NCBI GenBank assembly: GCA_021298015.1
Contig: JAJTGY010000010.1
Span: 1-64,000 of the forward strand
Reading direction: 5' to 3'
DNA length: 64,000 bases
Origin: Flammeovirgaceae bacterium
Lineage (GTDB): Bacteria > Bacteroidota > Bacteroidia > Cytophagales > Cyclobacteriaceae
Of the stretch, positions 40,198 to 50,548 are shown in pieces; the stretch's first letter is position 1; the number at the start of each line of letters is the position of its first letter. The notes beneath the pieces are model-generated. The model made no database searches and had not been told where the DNA came from. It worked only from the letters and a program-made list of their open reading frames with translations. Made by a program: the position numbers and the translations under genes.

Positions 40198-43100
40198 TTT
40201 CGATTCATGACCACGAGGCGCTTGTACATGGTGCCACCATCGGGGCTGGCCACCAACAACGTGTAAACACCATTCGGCAGTTCGGAAACCTCCACCCACG
40301 TATCGCCATCCAAGGAATGTGTGAAATCACCTTGCTTGACAACAACACCACGCTGATCACTCATCTTCCACTGGTAGCCCCGCATGTCGTGGTAGCTACG
40401 GAAGGCAAACTCATCATCAGCCGGATTTGGATGAATCAGCAACTCGCGGAAAACAACTGCACTCGGTCGTTCCTCATCAACACCAACAATGGTTTGCCCT
40501 GCTTTGCCGGTTACTTTAAAAATCGCAGTCTGGTAAACTTCCTTCGTCAGTTTATTCTGCACGTAGGCAATCATCCACAGGTTGTTTGAATTCTGGACCG
40601 GCACATCAATCGTAACGTTAACTCTGGATCGTGTGACGGACGCGGTGTCAAGGCCGGGCTGTATCGGGTCAAACGTTAAAGAAACCGTTTCGCCATCACC
40701 TCCGAAGAGTTGCTTGCGCAGCACATTGCGGAACGTACCGGAACTTGGTGTTGTCACTGGCGTTTCAATCAGCGCAGCCTGAATCAGTAATGGATCAGTA
40801 AACGGAGTTTTACCCAGATAGAGGGCTTCAACCTCCGGGGTAATGGTGTTTGAGTTCCCGGTTGCAATCGTGTCAATTCTTATTTTGAATAATGGTGCCG
40901 CCAAGGCTCTCCGATCAATCTCAACCCGGGTAATCTCGGTGAAATTTCCGGTAAACTTCTTATCCAGGCGGCCGTCCATAACGGTAGAAGGCGGTTGCGA
41001 CACCCCATAGAACAGTGATCGCGCGTCAGGATCGTTCGAATTCTCCTGATAGAACTGATCTGACGTGGGGAAGCCGATGTGGTAACGGATGTCGTAAAAA
41101 TCCGTATTACCTCCGTGTAACGCAATCTGCTCAGCCAAGCGATTGTCCAGCCAAGTATCGCCCGTTACACTTGCCGCAAGATTGTAATTTGTGAAATGCT
41201 CCACCAAATTTATACGCTCTTTCTCGCCTACATAAACGTTATCAAAAGCAAATCCATCAAACGCCAGCCCAGGAGCATTTCCAAGGTTACTAGCAAAAGC
41301 AATTCTGATTCGAACTTGATCGCGATTAAGAGCCCCCGCGGGTATCATATCCAGGTTAAAACGACCAGTCTTCCATCTCCCCTGCTTGTCTGTCCAGCCA
41401 TCAATTGAAGCAATTTGGTTACCAGGGTTACTTGTCACCGTCTGGCTGTTGTACCACTCAATACCCTGGTCAAAATCGGCTGCCGGTGTGCCTATGGGTG
41501 GCCCAATATTAAACCAAGTCAAGCCACCATTGATTGAATACTGAAGAACGGCACCGTCCAAATTGCGCTCAGTATCTGAGTAATAGTCAAGTGAAATCAT
41601 CGGGCGACTGAGTGCTGTCAAATCAAAACACGGCCCGTTTATGTGGGACTTCTCATTGTGAAAATACGAATTCCCGTTAAGGCCTGTCCACCAAGACTTA
41701 GTACCATTGGAGCTATTAATTGATGTACCGGTGGGTATTCCATAAACCCAACTGGTGTCCGATGCCCCGACAGCTTCCGGAAACCAATTTCCATCATTCA
41801 GCTCAAAATCCTGCCGATAAGCAGAAGAACTATTTGGCGTGATGGTTGCCTGTTGAAGGATGAAAATACGTTTTGTGAACGAGTTTGTGCAAAAATCATT
41901 TGTTGTAACGGATAGACTAACATCATATGAACTCGATACGTCATATTTGTGGAAAGGCCTATCGTAAGTTCCAGACGTTCGGCCGCCATTAGTGCCGGGA
42001 GGCACAGGAACGCCCGCAGCCCCACTTAGGAAAAAGCCATCATCAAATGTCCACGTGTAACTTGTTATGGTGCTTATGGTACCCGGGGCAACATTTTCCT
42101 CAAAGCGCGTTGAGTCCCGATTGCACAGGGCACTGAAGTCAAAATCGACTATTGGAAAGTCACCTACCCGAATTTGCTTATAGGCCGTTGCAACGCAATT
42201 TTGGGGGGCAGCTGTCCGCACTGTAAGCGTAACATCCTTAAATCCCGGAGTCGAATATCGAATGCTCGTGTTTTGACTTGTCGCAAAGTTTCCATCATCC
42301 AAATTCCAATCCCAACTTGCGATAGTTGTCGGAAACGGAGTCACAAGTGGCGGTGTTGCATCAAAGAAGTTTATGAAATCCACCACGCACGAATTTGTCG
42401 TGCTTATTTCTGGCAGTGGACTCGCAAAAACATTTACTATCTTAATCAAGCGAGTTGTTGCTCCAAAACTATTAACGTAAACATATCGAATAAGATAAGT
42501 CTTAGAAATCATGTTATCGGTGTCAAGCTCGAAGTTGGCGCCTGTTTGAGATATACGCTGTTGTACGTAGGCTGAATCGGCACCGACACCCTCAAACCGT
42601 GTTCCCAAAAGGCCCGAGGAGGCTACCGGTAAGCCATTTAAGTCGAGTTTGCCTTGATTTGAGCAGAACTGGTATTCACCCATCGCATTCTGTGTTGCAT
42701 TTTCAATACTAAAGTCAATAGTGGTTACCGGATTTACCACAATCTGCAGCGTGTCGCTATTGACACAACTTGTCATTGGATTCTGATACTGGTAATAAAT
42801 GTTATTCAAACCAATAAAAGCTGCATCCGGGTCGAAAATGGCTCTATCAAGTGGTGATTGGGTGGTTGCGCTTAACCCCACTCCGGGGCTAGTTGTGAAC
42901 AAACCTCCGGCCTGATTGCCTGTGATCGTGATTAACCCATTATTCTCGGCAACAGCTGAAGGATAGCCTCCAGTAAAGACCACCAGTGGAAGCGGATTGA
43001 TCCGCAGATTCATCTCATCAAACTCCGCAACACAAGGCCCAGTTCCATCTGGGTCATTTGCCGTTAACCTAAGTATAATCGCGGTATTTACTTCAGTCGG

Positions 43101-46100
43101 GTTGTTAAATGAATAGCTGGGCTGTGCAATCGTTGGATTACTAATTACTCCTGACCCAGGGGGCTGAATCGACCATACTACCCCACTGGGTGCATAAGTT
43201 ATACTTCCCAAAATTTGAATTGATGGAATATCGGCACATTGTTCCAAATCAACACCAGCCGAAATATCAGCCTTTCGATTAATCGTAATATTGATATCAT
43301 CAAATTCCTGAACACATGGTCCTGACGGGCCATCCGCATCATTTGTTGTTAATCGGAAGGTGACAACACTTCCAATATCAGTTCCATCGGGCGTGTAGGT
43401 TGCCAAGGCGGTAATAGGCGATCCTGAAACAATGTTAGTAGCGGTTAATGTGCCCGCTCCAGTCACTACGCTCCAAAGACCAGTTGTCGCGCTTCCTTGA
43501 AGTGAGCCGGTCAAGGCAATCGAAGCGGGCTCACAGACTATGAAATCTGCCGGCACTGTGACCACAGGCCTGCGATTGATGTCAATGCGTACCTGATCGG
43601 ACACGGCTACGCACGGGCCTGCGCCATCCGGATCATTCGTTTGTAACCCCAATACAACAAATCCACCAAGGTCAGCTGGCCCCACGTTGTAGACTGCAGT
43701 TACATTGGGCAACGCGGACGTGCTGGTACCAATAGAACCCGCACCGCTAACAATAGTCCATGTGCCCGAAGAGGCGGCACCGCCAACTATGCCCGAAAGG
43801 GGAACCGAAATGGGTTCGCAAACCTGATAATCGACACCGGCATCGACCGTGGCCACCGGGTTAACCGTAACGGTGACATCATGCACAGGTCCGGCACATC
43901 CATTTGCGGTCGGTACGATGTGGTACGTAACGGAGCCCACCGAGGAATTGGTAAGGGTTAACACCTGATTAATTGTCGAACCATTACCAGCGGCCGCCCC
44001 CAGCACATTGGCTGACGGAGTGATAGTCCAGTCAAATGTAGTGCCCACTACGCTTTTAGGAGCCGCACTAATCGGAATCACAGCTGCCGACCCACTGCAT
44101 ATCGTGATGTTGCTGGCGCTGGCAGACGGAGTGGGCAGAACGCGAACCGTTACCGACTGGGCACCGGGCATCAGTGGGCATGAGGGAATCGGTGCAGGCG
44201 TGGTGACGTTAAACTGATAGGTGACATCGATAGCTGCGCTCGTAGGATTGGTTAGCACTTCCGCAAGCACGCTTCCATTCACAAAGGTGGTAACACCGGG
44301 TACCACCGTTCCGCCTGTCACCGCCCCATAACTAACGGAAACGGAATTGATTTGATGCCCTGTGGTGAGGCTGGTGAACGAAATGTTATTTGAGGTGCCA
44401 CTGCAAATCACAAATGCTGAATTCGCAATGGAAAACGTAGGGTTAGGCTTTACTGTAACCTGCGTTGATTGAGTAGCCGGGCTAGTACATCCATTGGCCG
44501 ATACCTGAAACGTGTAGTCAACCGTAATCGGTGCGTTAGTAGAATTCACCAGTGTCTCCGTAATTTTTGAACCCGGGGTGCGGGTTGCCCCAGCCGAAAG
44601 CGTGCCGATCGCACCATTGTAATTGACTGCGGTAAGGGTAATCACTGCCCCCGCTGTGGCACTATTTAACGTAATATCATTTGGTGTGCCGGCACAAACG
44701 ACCGGTGCCGCATTGACAATACTAAGGTCGGGCGGTGCCGGGTTGACGGTTACCACAAGTGACTGAGTAACCGGATTGATACACGTTCCCCCGATGCTAC
44801 CTTCGAGCACATACGTAACGGTTTGAGGTGCGTTGGTCGGATTAACCAGCACATCGGAGATGGAAGCCGGGAAAGAATTGAACTGCGTACCTATTGCTGT
44901 AAACCCGGTCACGCCCCCCGTTGCGATTACATTGGCAACGCGCACGCGCTGCCCCGTGGTGGCGCTCGTAATCGAAATAGCAGTCGGCAATCCCTCGCAC
45001 AAAACAGCCGCTCCATTGGTTGCCGCAAATAGAGCCGGTGGCTGAACCGTAACTGTTGTATTGAAAGGTCCCGCATCGGTACAACCGTTGGCGGTTACAT
45101 CGAATGTATAAATAACGGTTACCGGGCCGGAAGTTGCGTTGGTTAATGTTTCGGTAATCGTAGTCCCAGCCAAAAACATCTGACCGGCAGTTAATGTACC
45201 CGCGGCTGCTCCGTAGTTAACAGCCACCAGACGAATCACGGCCCCGCTGGTCGGGCTATTTAAGCTGAAATTGGTCGATGCACCTGTACAAATAACCGGA
45301 GCAACATTAGCAATCGACATCGAAGGTGATGGTGATACAACAACTTGAATCGTCTGCTGAGCTGGGTTTAAGCATGCCGGCACTGGCAGTGGCGTTGAAA
45401 CACTAAAGGTGTAGGTGACCGTAATCGGGCTCGTGGTTGAGTTCACCAGAGCGTCCGTAATTTTCTGCCCATTGGTGAACGTACTACCCACAACTGCGGT
45501 GCCTCCGGTTACAGCGCCATAGCTCACGGCATCCACACGAACCACTCCTCCGCTGGTAGGCGTATTAAGTGTAATGTCAGTAACAGAACCCGAACAAATC
45601 GCTGGAGCCGAATTCAAAATGGAGAATACAGGCAGTGGTTTCACGGTAACCGTTGTTGACTGCGTTGCCGGATTTGTGCAACCATTAGCAGCAACCTGTA
45701 AGGTGTACGTAACAACTATGGGTGATGAAGATGGATTGCCAAGCGTCTCGGTAATTTTAGACCCGGAAGTATATGTAGTTCCATTCGTCAGGGTGCCGGT
45801 CGCACCATTGTAGTTGACGTTCGTTAACGTAATTACAGCCCCGGCAGTCAAACTGGAGAGGGTAATGTCATTGGGCGTCCCCACGCATATGTCTGGCGTC
45901 AGGTTGGTTATCGACAGATCGGGTGGCGCGGGGTTAACGGTCACCAATACAACCTGCAGGGCCGGATTAACACAAGTTCCACTAATGCTCCCCTCAAATG
46001 TGTAGGTAACCGTTTGAGGCGCGTTGGTCGGGTTGGTTAAATTATCAGCAATGGTGGCCGGGAAGGTATTGAACAGCGCGCCCGAAGCAGTAAATCCGGT

Positions 46101-48251
46101 TACTCCGCCAGTTGCCACCACACTCGAAAGTCTCAGTTGAAGGCCCGTAGTCAATTCGTTGATTTGAATGGCCGTGGGAACTCCCTCACAAACAGCAGGT
46201 GCGCTATTGGTGACGGTAAAATTCGCCACGGGCTGAACCGTAACATCTACATTGAACACACTGGCATTCGTGCAACCATTGGCGCTAACCGTATAGGCGT
46301 ACGTCACATTCAAAGGGCCCGTTGTCGTGTTGGTCAGCACTTCACTCACGTTGCCCGTACCACTGCCTGCCGCCTCCGCAATACCGACCACAGACGCGCG
46401 TGTCCAGCTAAACGTGGCACCGGCCGTGCTGCTCAAGGCCGTGTAACCAAACGCGCTGCCGCTGCAAATCGCTGCCGGAGCCAGCGTGCTGGTCAGCACC
46501 GGGGTCGGGTTCACTGTAACCACCACGTTCTGAACCGTGCTGCAGCCGTTCGCATTTACCGTGTATTGATACGTTACCGAAGTCGGGCCTGTCGTGGTGT
46601 TGGTCAGCGTCTCATTGGGATTGTTGGTACCTGACGTAGGACCTACTGGCGTGATACCCGCCACCGGGTCCCGGCTCCAGCTAAAAGTAGCCCCGGTGGT
46701 CGCACTGGTGGGCGTATAACTAAACAATGCCCCGCTGCAAATCGAAGACGGGGTCAGCGTACTGCTCAATACCGGGTTAGGATTCACGGTCACCACCACA
46801 TTCTGCGAAGGACCGGCACAGCCGTTGGCGGTTACCGTGTAAACATACGTCACATTGATCGGAGCTGTTGTTACGTTGGTCAACGTCTCACTCACATCAC
46901 CACTACCCGCATTCGCTGCCTCCAGAATCCCTCCTATTGCCGCCCGGCTCCACGCAAACGTAGCACCACCCGTGCCACTGGTAGCCGTGTAACCAAAGGT
47001 CGATCCGCTGCAAATCGCAGCCGGTGTTAACGTACTGCTCAACACCGGACGGGGATCAACCGTAACATCTACGGTTGTGGCTGTTCCTGAGCAACCGAAA
47101 GCCGAGGGAGTTATCGTATACCGAACAACACCGTTGCCGGGAGGTGTTGTGGTTAATATCTGATTGATTGTGTTTCCATTACCAGGTCCAAAACCACCAG
47201 CAGATCCGGAAATCAACAAAGCTGTCCAGGAAAAGGTTGTTCCGGTAACACTATTCGGATTATCAATAAATACATTGGCATTTTGCCCGGAACAGATCGT
47301 CACCGGAAATGCCTGCGCATCCGGCACCGGCAGCACATTCACAATCACAACCATCGGAGCACTGACGCACCCGGCTGGAGAAACAGACCGAATGGTATAC
47401 GTTGCCGTTCCAGGCAAATTGTTTACATCAAGCGTCAGCGCATGAGCAATCACCCCGCCACCGGGTATCAGCTGATCACTTGCGCCTGATACGCCTGTTT
47501 GCGCAACAGTCCAGGTAAACTGTGCCCCCGGCAGTGTTGACGAAGCCACGATGTTGGCAGATCCGCCATTGCAAATCGTTTGTTGATCCGGAGTTACGGC
47601 CAAACTGGGCACCGGGTTTACCGAAATCACCACGTTATCGATCGCATTACACGCGTTAGCATCTGTAACCGTCAGCTGATAGGTGGTAGTTACAGATGGC
47701 GCAACTACCGGATTTGAAAGTGTTGATGTAAATCCAGGGCTGCTCCACAGGAAGGTGTAAACCCCATTTCCCCCTGAAGCAGTGGGGCTGCCCCCGAGAG
47801 TAACTGTCGATCCCTCGCAATACGTATTATCCAACCCAGCATCAGCCAAAACCTGAGGATTAATCGTAATGCTTACCGGTACTGATTGGGGAGACGAACA
47901 AAAAGTAGACCCCACTCCTATCGCAGCTACCGTGTAGTCCCCACTACTGGCAGGGTCGTCCGCAACAACGTAGCTCATTGAAAACGCTCCACCAATAGCT
48001 AACCCATTGCGAAACCACTGATAAGTGGATGTACCCACCGGTGTGTTACTTATTAACGTGATGTTTCCAGTTCCCTCACACTGAACAATCGGGCCGACAG
48101 GACCAGTTATCGCAGGTGTACCCGGAATCGCATTCACCACTACCGCATCGGCTGCATCCAATAACCGGGTGCACGTGGTGCTCGCATTAGTAGCCCGAAC
48201 CCGTAAACTCGTTACACTCGTGTCACCGCAGCCGACTGAGCTGAACTGCAA
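40194..48251 (-). CDS. giant T9SS-secreted adhesin, C-terminal part
   Basis: 2685 aa; many Ig/PKD-like repeats, FELNDGNW...FDLTALSRPMISLDYYSDTERNLDGAVLQYSINGGLTWF, T9SS type-A-like CTD (LLIHPNPADDEFAFRS...LPNGVYTLLVASPDGGTMYKRLVVMN). Confidence 0.9.
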   Translation of the reverse strand: MQFSSVGCGDTSVTSLRVRATNASTTCTRLLDAADAVVVNAIPGTPAITGPVGPIVQCEGTGNITLISNTPVGTSTYQWFRNGLAIGGAFSMSYVVADDPASSGDYTVAAIGVGSTFCSSPQSVPVSITINPQVLADAGLDNTYCEGSTVTLGGSPTASGGNGVYTFLWSSPGFTSTLSNPVVAPSVTTTYQLTVTDANACNAIDNVVISVNPVPSLAVTPDQQTICNGGSANIVASSTLPGAQFTWTVAQTGVSGASDQLIPGGGVIAHALTLDVNNLPGTATYTIRSVSPAGCVSAPMVVIVNVLPVPDAQAFPVTICSGQNANVFIDNPNSVTGTTFSWTALLISGSAGGFGPGNGNTINQILTTTPPGNGVVRYTITPSAFGCSGTATTVDVTVDPRPVLSSTLTPAAICSGSTFGYTATSGTGGATFAWSRAAIGGILEAANAGSGDVSETLTNVTTAPINVTYVYTVTANGCAGPSQNVVVTVNPNPVLSSTLTPSSICSGALFSYTPTSATTGATFSWSRDPVAGITPVGPTSGTNNPNETLTNTTTGPTSVTYQYTVNANGCSTVQNVVVTVNPTPVLTSTLAPAAICSGSAFGYTALSSTAGATFSWTRASVVGIAEAAGSGTGNVSEVLTNTTTGPLNVTYAYTVSANGCTNASVFNVDVTVQPVANFTVTNSAPAVCEGVPTAIQINELTTGLQLRLSSVVATGGVTGFTASGALFNTFPATIADNLTNPTNAPQTVTYTFEGSISGTCVNPALQVVLVTVNPAPPDLSITNLTPDICVGTPNDITLSSLTAGAVITLTNVNYNGATGTLTNGTTYTSGSKITETLGNPSSSPIVVTYTLQVAANGCTNPATQSTTVTVKPLPVFSILNSAPAICSGSVTDITLNTPTSGGVVRVDAVSYGAVTGGTAVVGSTFTNGQKITDALVNSTTSPITVTYTFSVSTPLPVPACLNPAQQTIQVVVSPSPSMSIANVAPVICTGASTNFSLNSPTSGAVIRLVAVNYGAAAGTLTAGQMFLAGTTITETLTNATSGPVTVIYTFDVTANGCTDAGPFNTTVTVQPPALFAATNGAAVLCEGLPTAISITSATTGQRVRVANVIATGGVTGFTAIGTQFNSFPASISDVLVNPTNAPQTVTYVLEGSIGGTCINPVTQSLVVTVNPAPPDLSIVNAAPVVCAGTPNDITLNSATAGAVITLTAVNYNGAIGTLSAGATRTPGSKITETLVNSTNAPITVDYTFQVSANGCTSPATQSTQVTVKPNPTFSIANSAFVICSGTSNNISFTSLTTGHQINSVSVSYGAVTGGTVVPGVTTFVNGSVLAEVLTNPTSAAIDVTYQFNVTTPAPIPSCPLMPGAQSVTVRVLPTPSASASNITICSGSAAVIPISAAPKSVVGTTFDWTITPSANVLGAAAGNGSTINQVLTLTNSSVGSVTYHIVPTANGCAGPVHDVTVTVNPVATVDAGVDYQVCEPISVPLSGIVGGAASSGTWTIVSGAGSIGTSTSALPNVTAVYNVGPADLGGFVVLGLQTNDPDGAGPCVAVSDQVRIDINRRPVVTVPADFIVCEPASIALTGSLQGSATTGLWSVVTGAGTLTATNIVSGSPITALATYTPDGTDIGSVVTFRLTTNDADGPSGPCVQEFDDINITINRKADISAGVDLEQCADIPSIQILGSITYAPSGVVWSIQPPGSGVISNPTIAQPSYSFNNPTEVNTAIILRLTANDPDGTGPCVAEFDEMNLRINPLPLVVFTGGYPSAVAENNGLITITGNQAGGLFTTSPGVGLSATTQSPLDRAIFDPDAAFIGLNNIYYQYQNPMTSCVNSDTLQIVVNPVTTIDFSIENATQNAMGEYQFCSNQGKLDLNGLPVASSGLLGTRFEGVGADSAYVQQRISQTGANFELDTDNMISKTYLIRYVYVNSFGATTRLIKIVNVFASPLPEISTTNSCVVDFINFFDATPPLVTPFPTTIASWDWNLDDGNFATSQNTSIRYSTPGFKDVTLTVRTAAPQNCVATAYKQIRVGDFPIVDFDFSALCNRDSTRFEENVAPGTISTITSYTWTFDDGFFLSGAAGVPVPPGTNGGRTSGTYDRPFHKYDVSSSYDVSLSVTTNDFCTNSFTKRIFILQQATITPNSSSAYRQDFELNDGNWFPEAVGASDTSWVYGIPTGTSINSSNGTKSWWTGLNGNSYFHNEKSHINGPCFDLTALSRPMISLDYYSDTERNLDGAVLQYSINGGLTWFNIGPPIGTPAADFDQGIEWYNSQTVTSNPGNQIASIDGWTDKQGRWKTGRFNLDMIPAGALNRDQVRIRIAFASNLGNAPGLAFDGFAFDNVYVGEKERINLVEHFTNYNLAASVTGDTWLDNRLAEQIALHGGNTDFYDIRYHIGFPTSDQFYQENSNDPDARSLFYGVSQPPSTVMDGRLDKKFTGNFTEITRVEIDRRALAAPLFKIRIDTIATGNSNTITPEVEALYLGKTPFTDPLLIQAALIETPVTTPSSGTFRNVLRKQLFGGDGETVSLTFDPIQPGLDTASVTRSRVNVTIDVPVQNSNNLWMIAYVQNKLTKEVYQTAIFKVTGKAGQTIVGVDEERPSAVVFRELLIHPNPADDEFAFRSYHDMRGYQWKMSDQRGVVVKQGDFTHSLDGDTWVEVSELPNGVYTLLVASPDGGTMYKRLVVMNRN
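43865..46245 (-). repeat. higher-order duplication in the adhesin (two ~1.19-kb multi-domain blocks)
   Basis: QPVANFTVTNSAPAVCEG / PAPPDLSITNLTPDICVG / LPVFSILNSAPAICSG recurs as QPPALFAATNGAAVLCEG / PAPPDLSIVNAAPVVCAG / NPTFSIANSAFVICSG. Boundaries approximate. Confidence 0.75.
48132..48222. repeat. 91-bp direct repeat copy A in the adhesin gene
   Basis: Reads as identical to 48461-48551; encodes TSVTSLRVRATNASTTCTRLLDAADAVVVN. Confidence 0.85.
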
Positions 48252-50482
48252 CCACTCACCGTCTGCGTTACCGTATAATTCCCGCTGTTGCCCGGTAAGG
48301 TCGCGATTATTAGGCTCGTACCCGTTTCACCGGGAAGCATGCTCCCGTTGAAGTACCATTGGTTGCCGCTGCCCGCACTGCTGTTCAACACCACACCGGG
48401 CGAACCCTCGCAAACAGTTGTGGCCCCTGCCGGAGTGATCGTGGGTGCCAACGGAATCGAATTCACCACTACCGCATCGGCTGCATCCAATAACCGGGTG
48501 CACGTGGTGCTCGCATTAGTAGCCCGAACCCGTAAACTCGTTACACTCGTGACCGTCTGCGTTACCGTATAGTTGCCGCTGTTGCCCGGTAAGGTGGGAA
48601 CACTATAGGTCGATGCCGTGGCCAGCGCTATCGGAGCACCGTTCAGATACCATTGGTAACCACCTCCCGCACTGGCCGTCAGTAACACCGAGGACGTGCC
48701 TTCGCATACCACTACCGGACCGGTCGGGTTAATCGTTAATGCAGACGGAATCGCATTCACCACTACCGCATCGGCTGCACCCAATAACCGGCTGCACGTG
48801 GTGCTCGCATTCGTGGCCCGAACCCGCAAACTCGTTACACTCGTGCTCAGCGCATTGCTGGTGATGTTCACATTACCGCCCGTGCCCACCACAATGCCGC
48901 TTACCACATTGCTGCTCTGATCCAATATCTCATAGTTGATCCCACTCTGGCTGGACACAACCGTTAACGTAACCGTTTGACCCGAACAAACCGTGGTCGG
49001 TAAAACCGGGGTCACCGTCCGGTCCTGGGGCAACGCGTTGATCGTTATTGAAATCGGGGGCGCCTGTGCAGAACTACATGCAGTTGGCAAAATACCCACT
49101 GCCGTAACCGTGTAGGTGCCAGTGTCAGCCGGATTATCAATAACGGTATGCGTGATCGCAGTAGCACCCCCGATCGCTATACCGTTTCGATACCATTGAT
49201 AGCTTGATGTGCCCAGAGGTGTATTGCTGGTCAACAAAACATCACCACTACCTTCGCATTGAGTTACGGGGCCTGCAGGGCTCGTAATAGAGGGTGTGCC
49301 GGGTATTGGATTAACCGTAACTGTTGAAGTACCCAACAAATCTACATCGCAACCGGTAGCTACAATTCGTGCAGATACTTTGACCGTAGTGTTAGCTGTC
49401 AAAGGCACACTGGTTATTGTTAAGTTGCCCACACCATCGCCAGGAAAAAAGCCGCTTAACGGGGTACTTGCCACCGTGTTTTGTAACTGGTATTCAACCC
49501 CGGCCTGATCTCCGATAATCGTGATGCCAACCGCTTGATTTGCACAAATAGCGGTTGAAAGCGGAGAAACACTCAGGCCATTCAACGGCAGCGGATTAAC
49601 CGTGACGGTTCGTGTATCCAAACAGGTTGGAACAAACGCAACAAAATCATTTGACGCATCCCAACTCTCATTGTTCCGGCCAGACACAACATAGTAGGCG
49701 GAACCTGTATCAGCAGGATCAGGGCCTTCAATAGCCTGGGTGGCAAAATTTCCGTTCGTTTGAAATGGTGCTGTCTGTGTATGTATCTCGATAACGTTTG
49801 TTGACTCGTACAAATGAATTTGAGTCCTGACCGGGTAGCTACCAACACTACTTACCATATCGAAGTCAGCCACAAACTTCCGTAGCGGGGCTGCTCCAAT
49901 TACCTGAACCCGGACCTCCGTATTAGTGACCGCGCCCATGTCATCCCACGCGGCCGCAATTAAATTATCGGGGTCAAAAGCATTTGGATAAGTGGGGTTT
50001 GCGGCCGCTGTTACCGGAGGGCCTGCGCCAAAACCCAGAAGACCATTCGAACCCAACCGCACTTGAGTGTAGTTCGTTCCAAAGAAGTTAAAAGTGAACC
50101 CAATACCTATAAGGCCGGTTTGCGTGTCCTTGGTAAGGGAGGTGGGTGCGCCAAACCCGGTTGTAATGAAATTGTAAACTCCTGACGTTACAACATTGTA
50201 TGTATTGGCGATCCCGCTTGTCGCATAGAGGGTGTGTGTTCCAGTTCCGGCAGACGAAGGACTAAACGTTGTGCCCGAAATGCCGGGGCCAAAAAAGTTC
50301 GGAGCTCCCGTTAAAATAAACGATGACTGATCAACACAGTATTGTGCATCAAGATTGGTAAAACCGCACTGAGCAGCTGCGAACTGGTAGCTAAAAAAAT
50401 GAAACAGAAAAAAGACCGCAGCCAGACGAAGGCGTGAGCAAGACAGTGGTAGAACAGATCTTCGCCAGGTTTGAGTAGGCAT
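48212..50482 (-). CDS. giant T9SS-secreted adhesin, N-terminal part (frameshifted relative to 40194-48251)
   Basis: 756 aa; signal peptide (AVFFLFHFFSYQFAAAQ), Ig-like repeats matching those in the next ORF, abrupt ...SAAVTRV* end, no sorting domain of its own. Confidence 0.85.
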   Translation of the reverse strand: MPTQTWRRSVLPLSCSRLRLAAVFFLFHFFSYQFAAAQCGFTNLDAQYCVDQSSFILTGAPNFFGPGISGTTFSPSSAGTGTHTLYATSGIANTYNVVTSGVYNFITTGFGAPTSLTKDTQTGLIGIGFTFNFFGTNYTQVRLGSNGLLGFGAGPPVTAAANPTYPNAFDPDNLIAAAWDDMGAVTNTEVRVQVIGAAPLRKFVADFDMVSSVGSYPVRTQIHLYESTNVIEIHTQTAPFQTNGNFATQAIEGPDPADTGSAYYVVSGRNNESWDASNDFVAFVPTCLDTRTVTVNPLPLNGLSVSPLSTAICANQAVGITIIGDQAGVEYQLQNTVASTPLSGFFPGDGVGNLTITSVPLTANTTVKVSARIVATGCDVDLLGTSTVTVNPIPGTPSITSPAGPVTQCEGSGDVLLTSNTPLGTSSYQWYRNGIAIGGATAITHTVIDNPADTGTYTVTAVGILPTACSSAQAPPISITINALPQDRTVTPVLPTTVCSGQTVTLTVVSSQSGINYEILDQSSNVVSGIVVGTGGNVNITSNALSTSVTSLRVRATNASTTCSRLLGAADAVVVNAIPSALTINPTGPVVVCEGTSSVLLTASAGGGYQWYLNGAPIALATASTYSVPTLPGNSGNYTVTQTVTSVTSLRVRATNASTTCTRLLDAADAVVVNSIPLAPTITPAGATTVCEGSPGVVLNSSAGSGNQWYFNGSMLPGETGTSLIIATLPGNSGNYTVTQTVSGCSSAQSAAVTRV
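48461..48551. repeat. 91-bp direct repeat copy B
   Basis: Reads as identical to 48132-48222. Confidence 0.85.
48755..48845. repeat. 91-bp direct repeat copy C (about 5 mismatches to A/B)
   Basis: Encodes TSVTSLRVRATNASTTCSRLLGAADAVVVN. Confidence 0.85.
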
Positions 50483-50548
50483 AGGTAGCCGGTACGAGTC
50501 TTTTATCTATATAGACCCCTAAAAGTAACCAATCCGGGGCAAAAAAAC

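Noticed and set aside
43865-48900. Regularly spaced repeats considered as CRISPR
   Set aside because: They are in-frame protein-domain repeats of ~250-300 bp in a continuous ORF, with no short repeat/spacer structure or cas genes.
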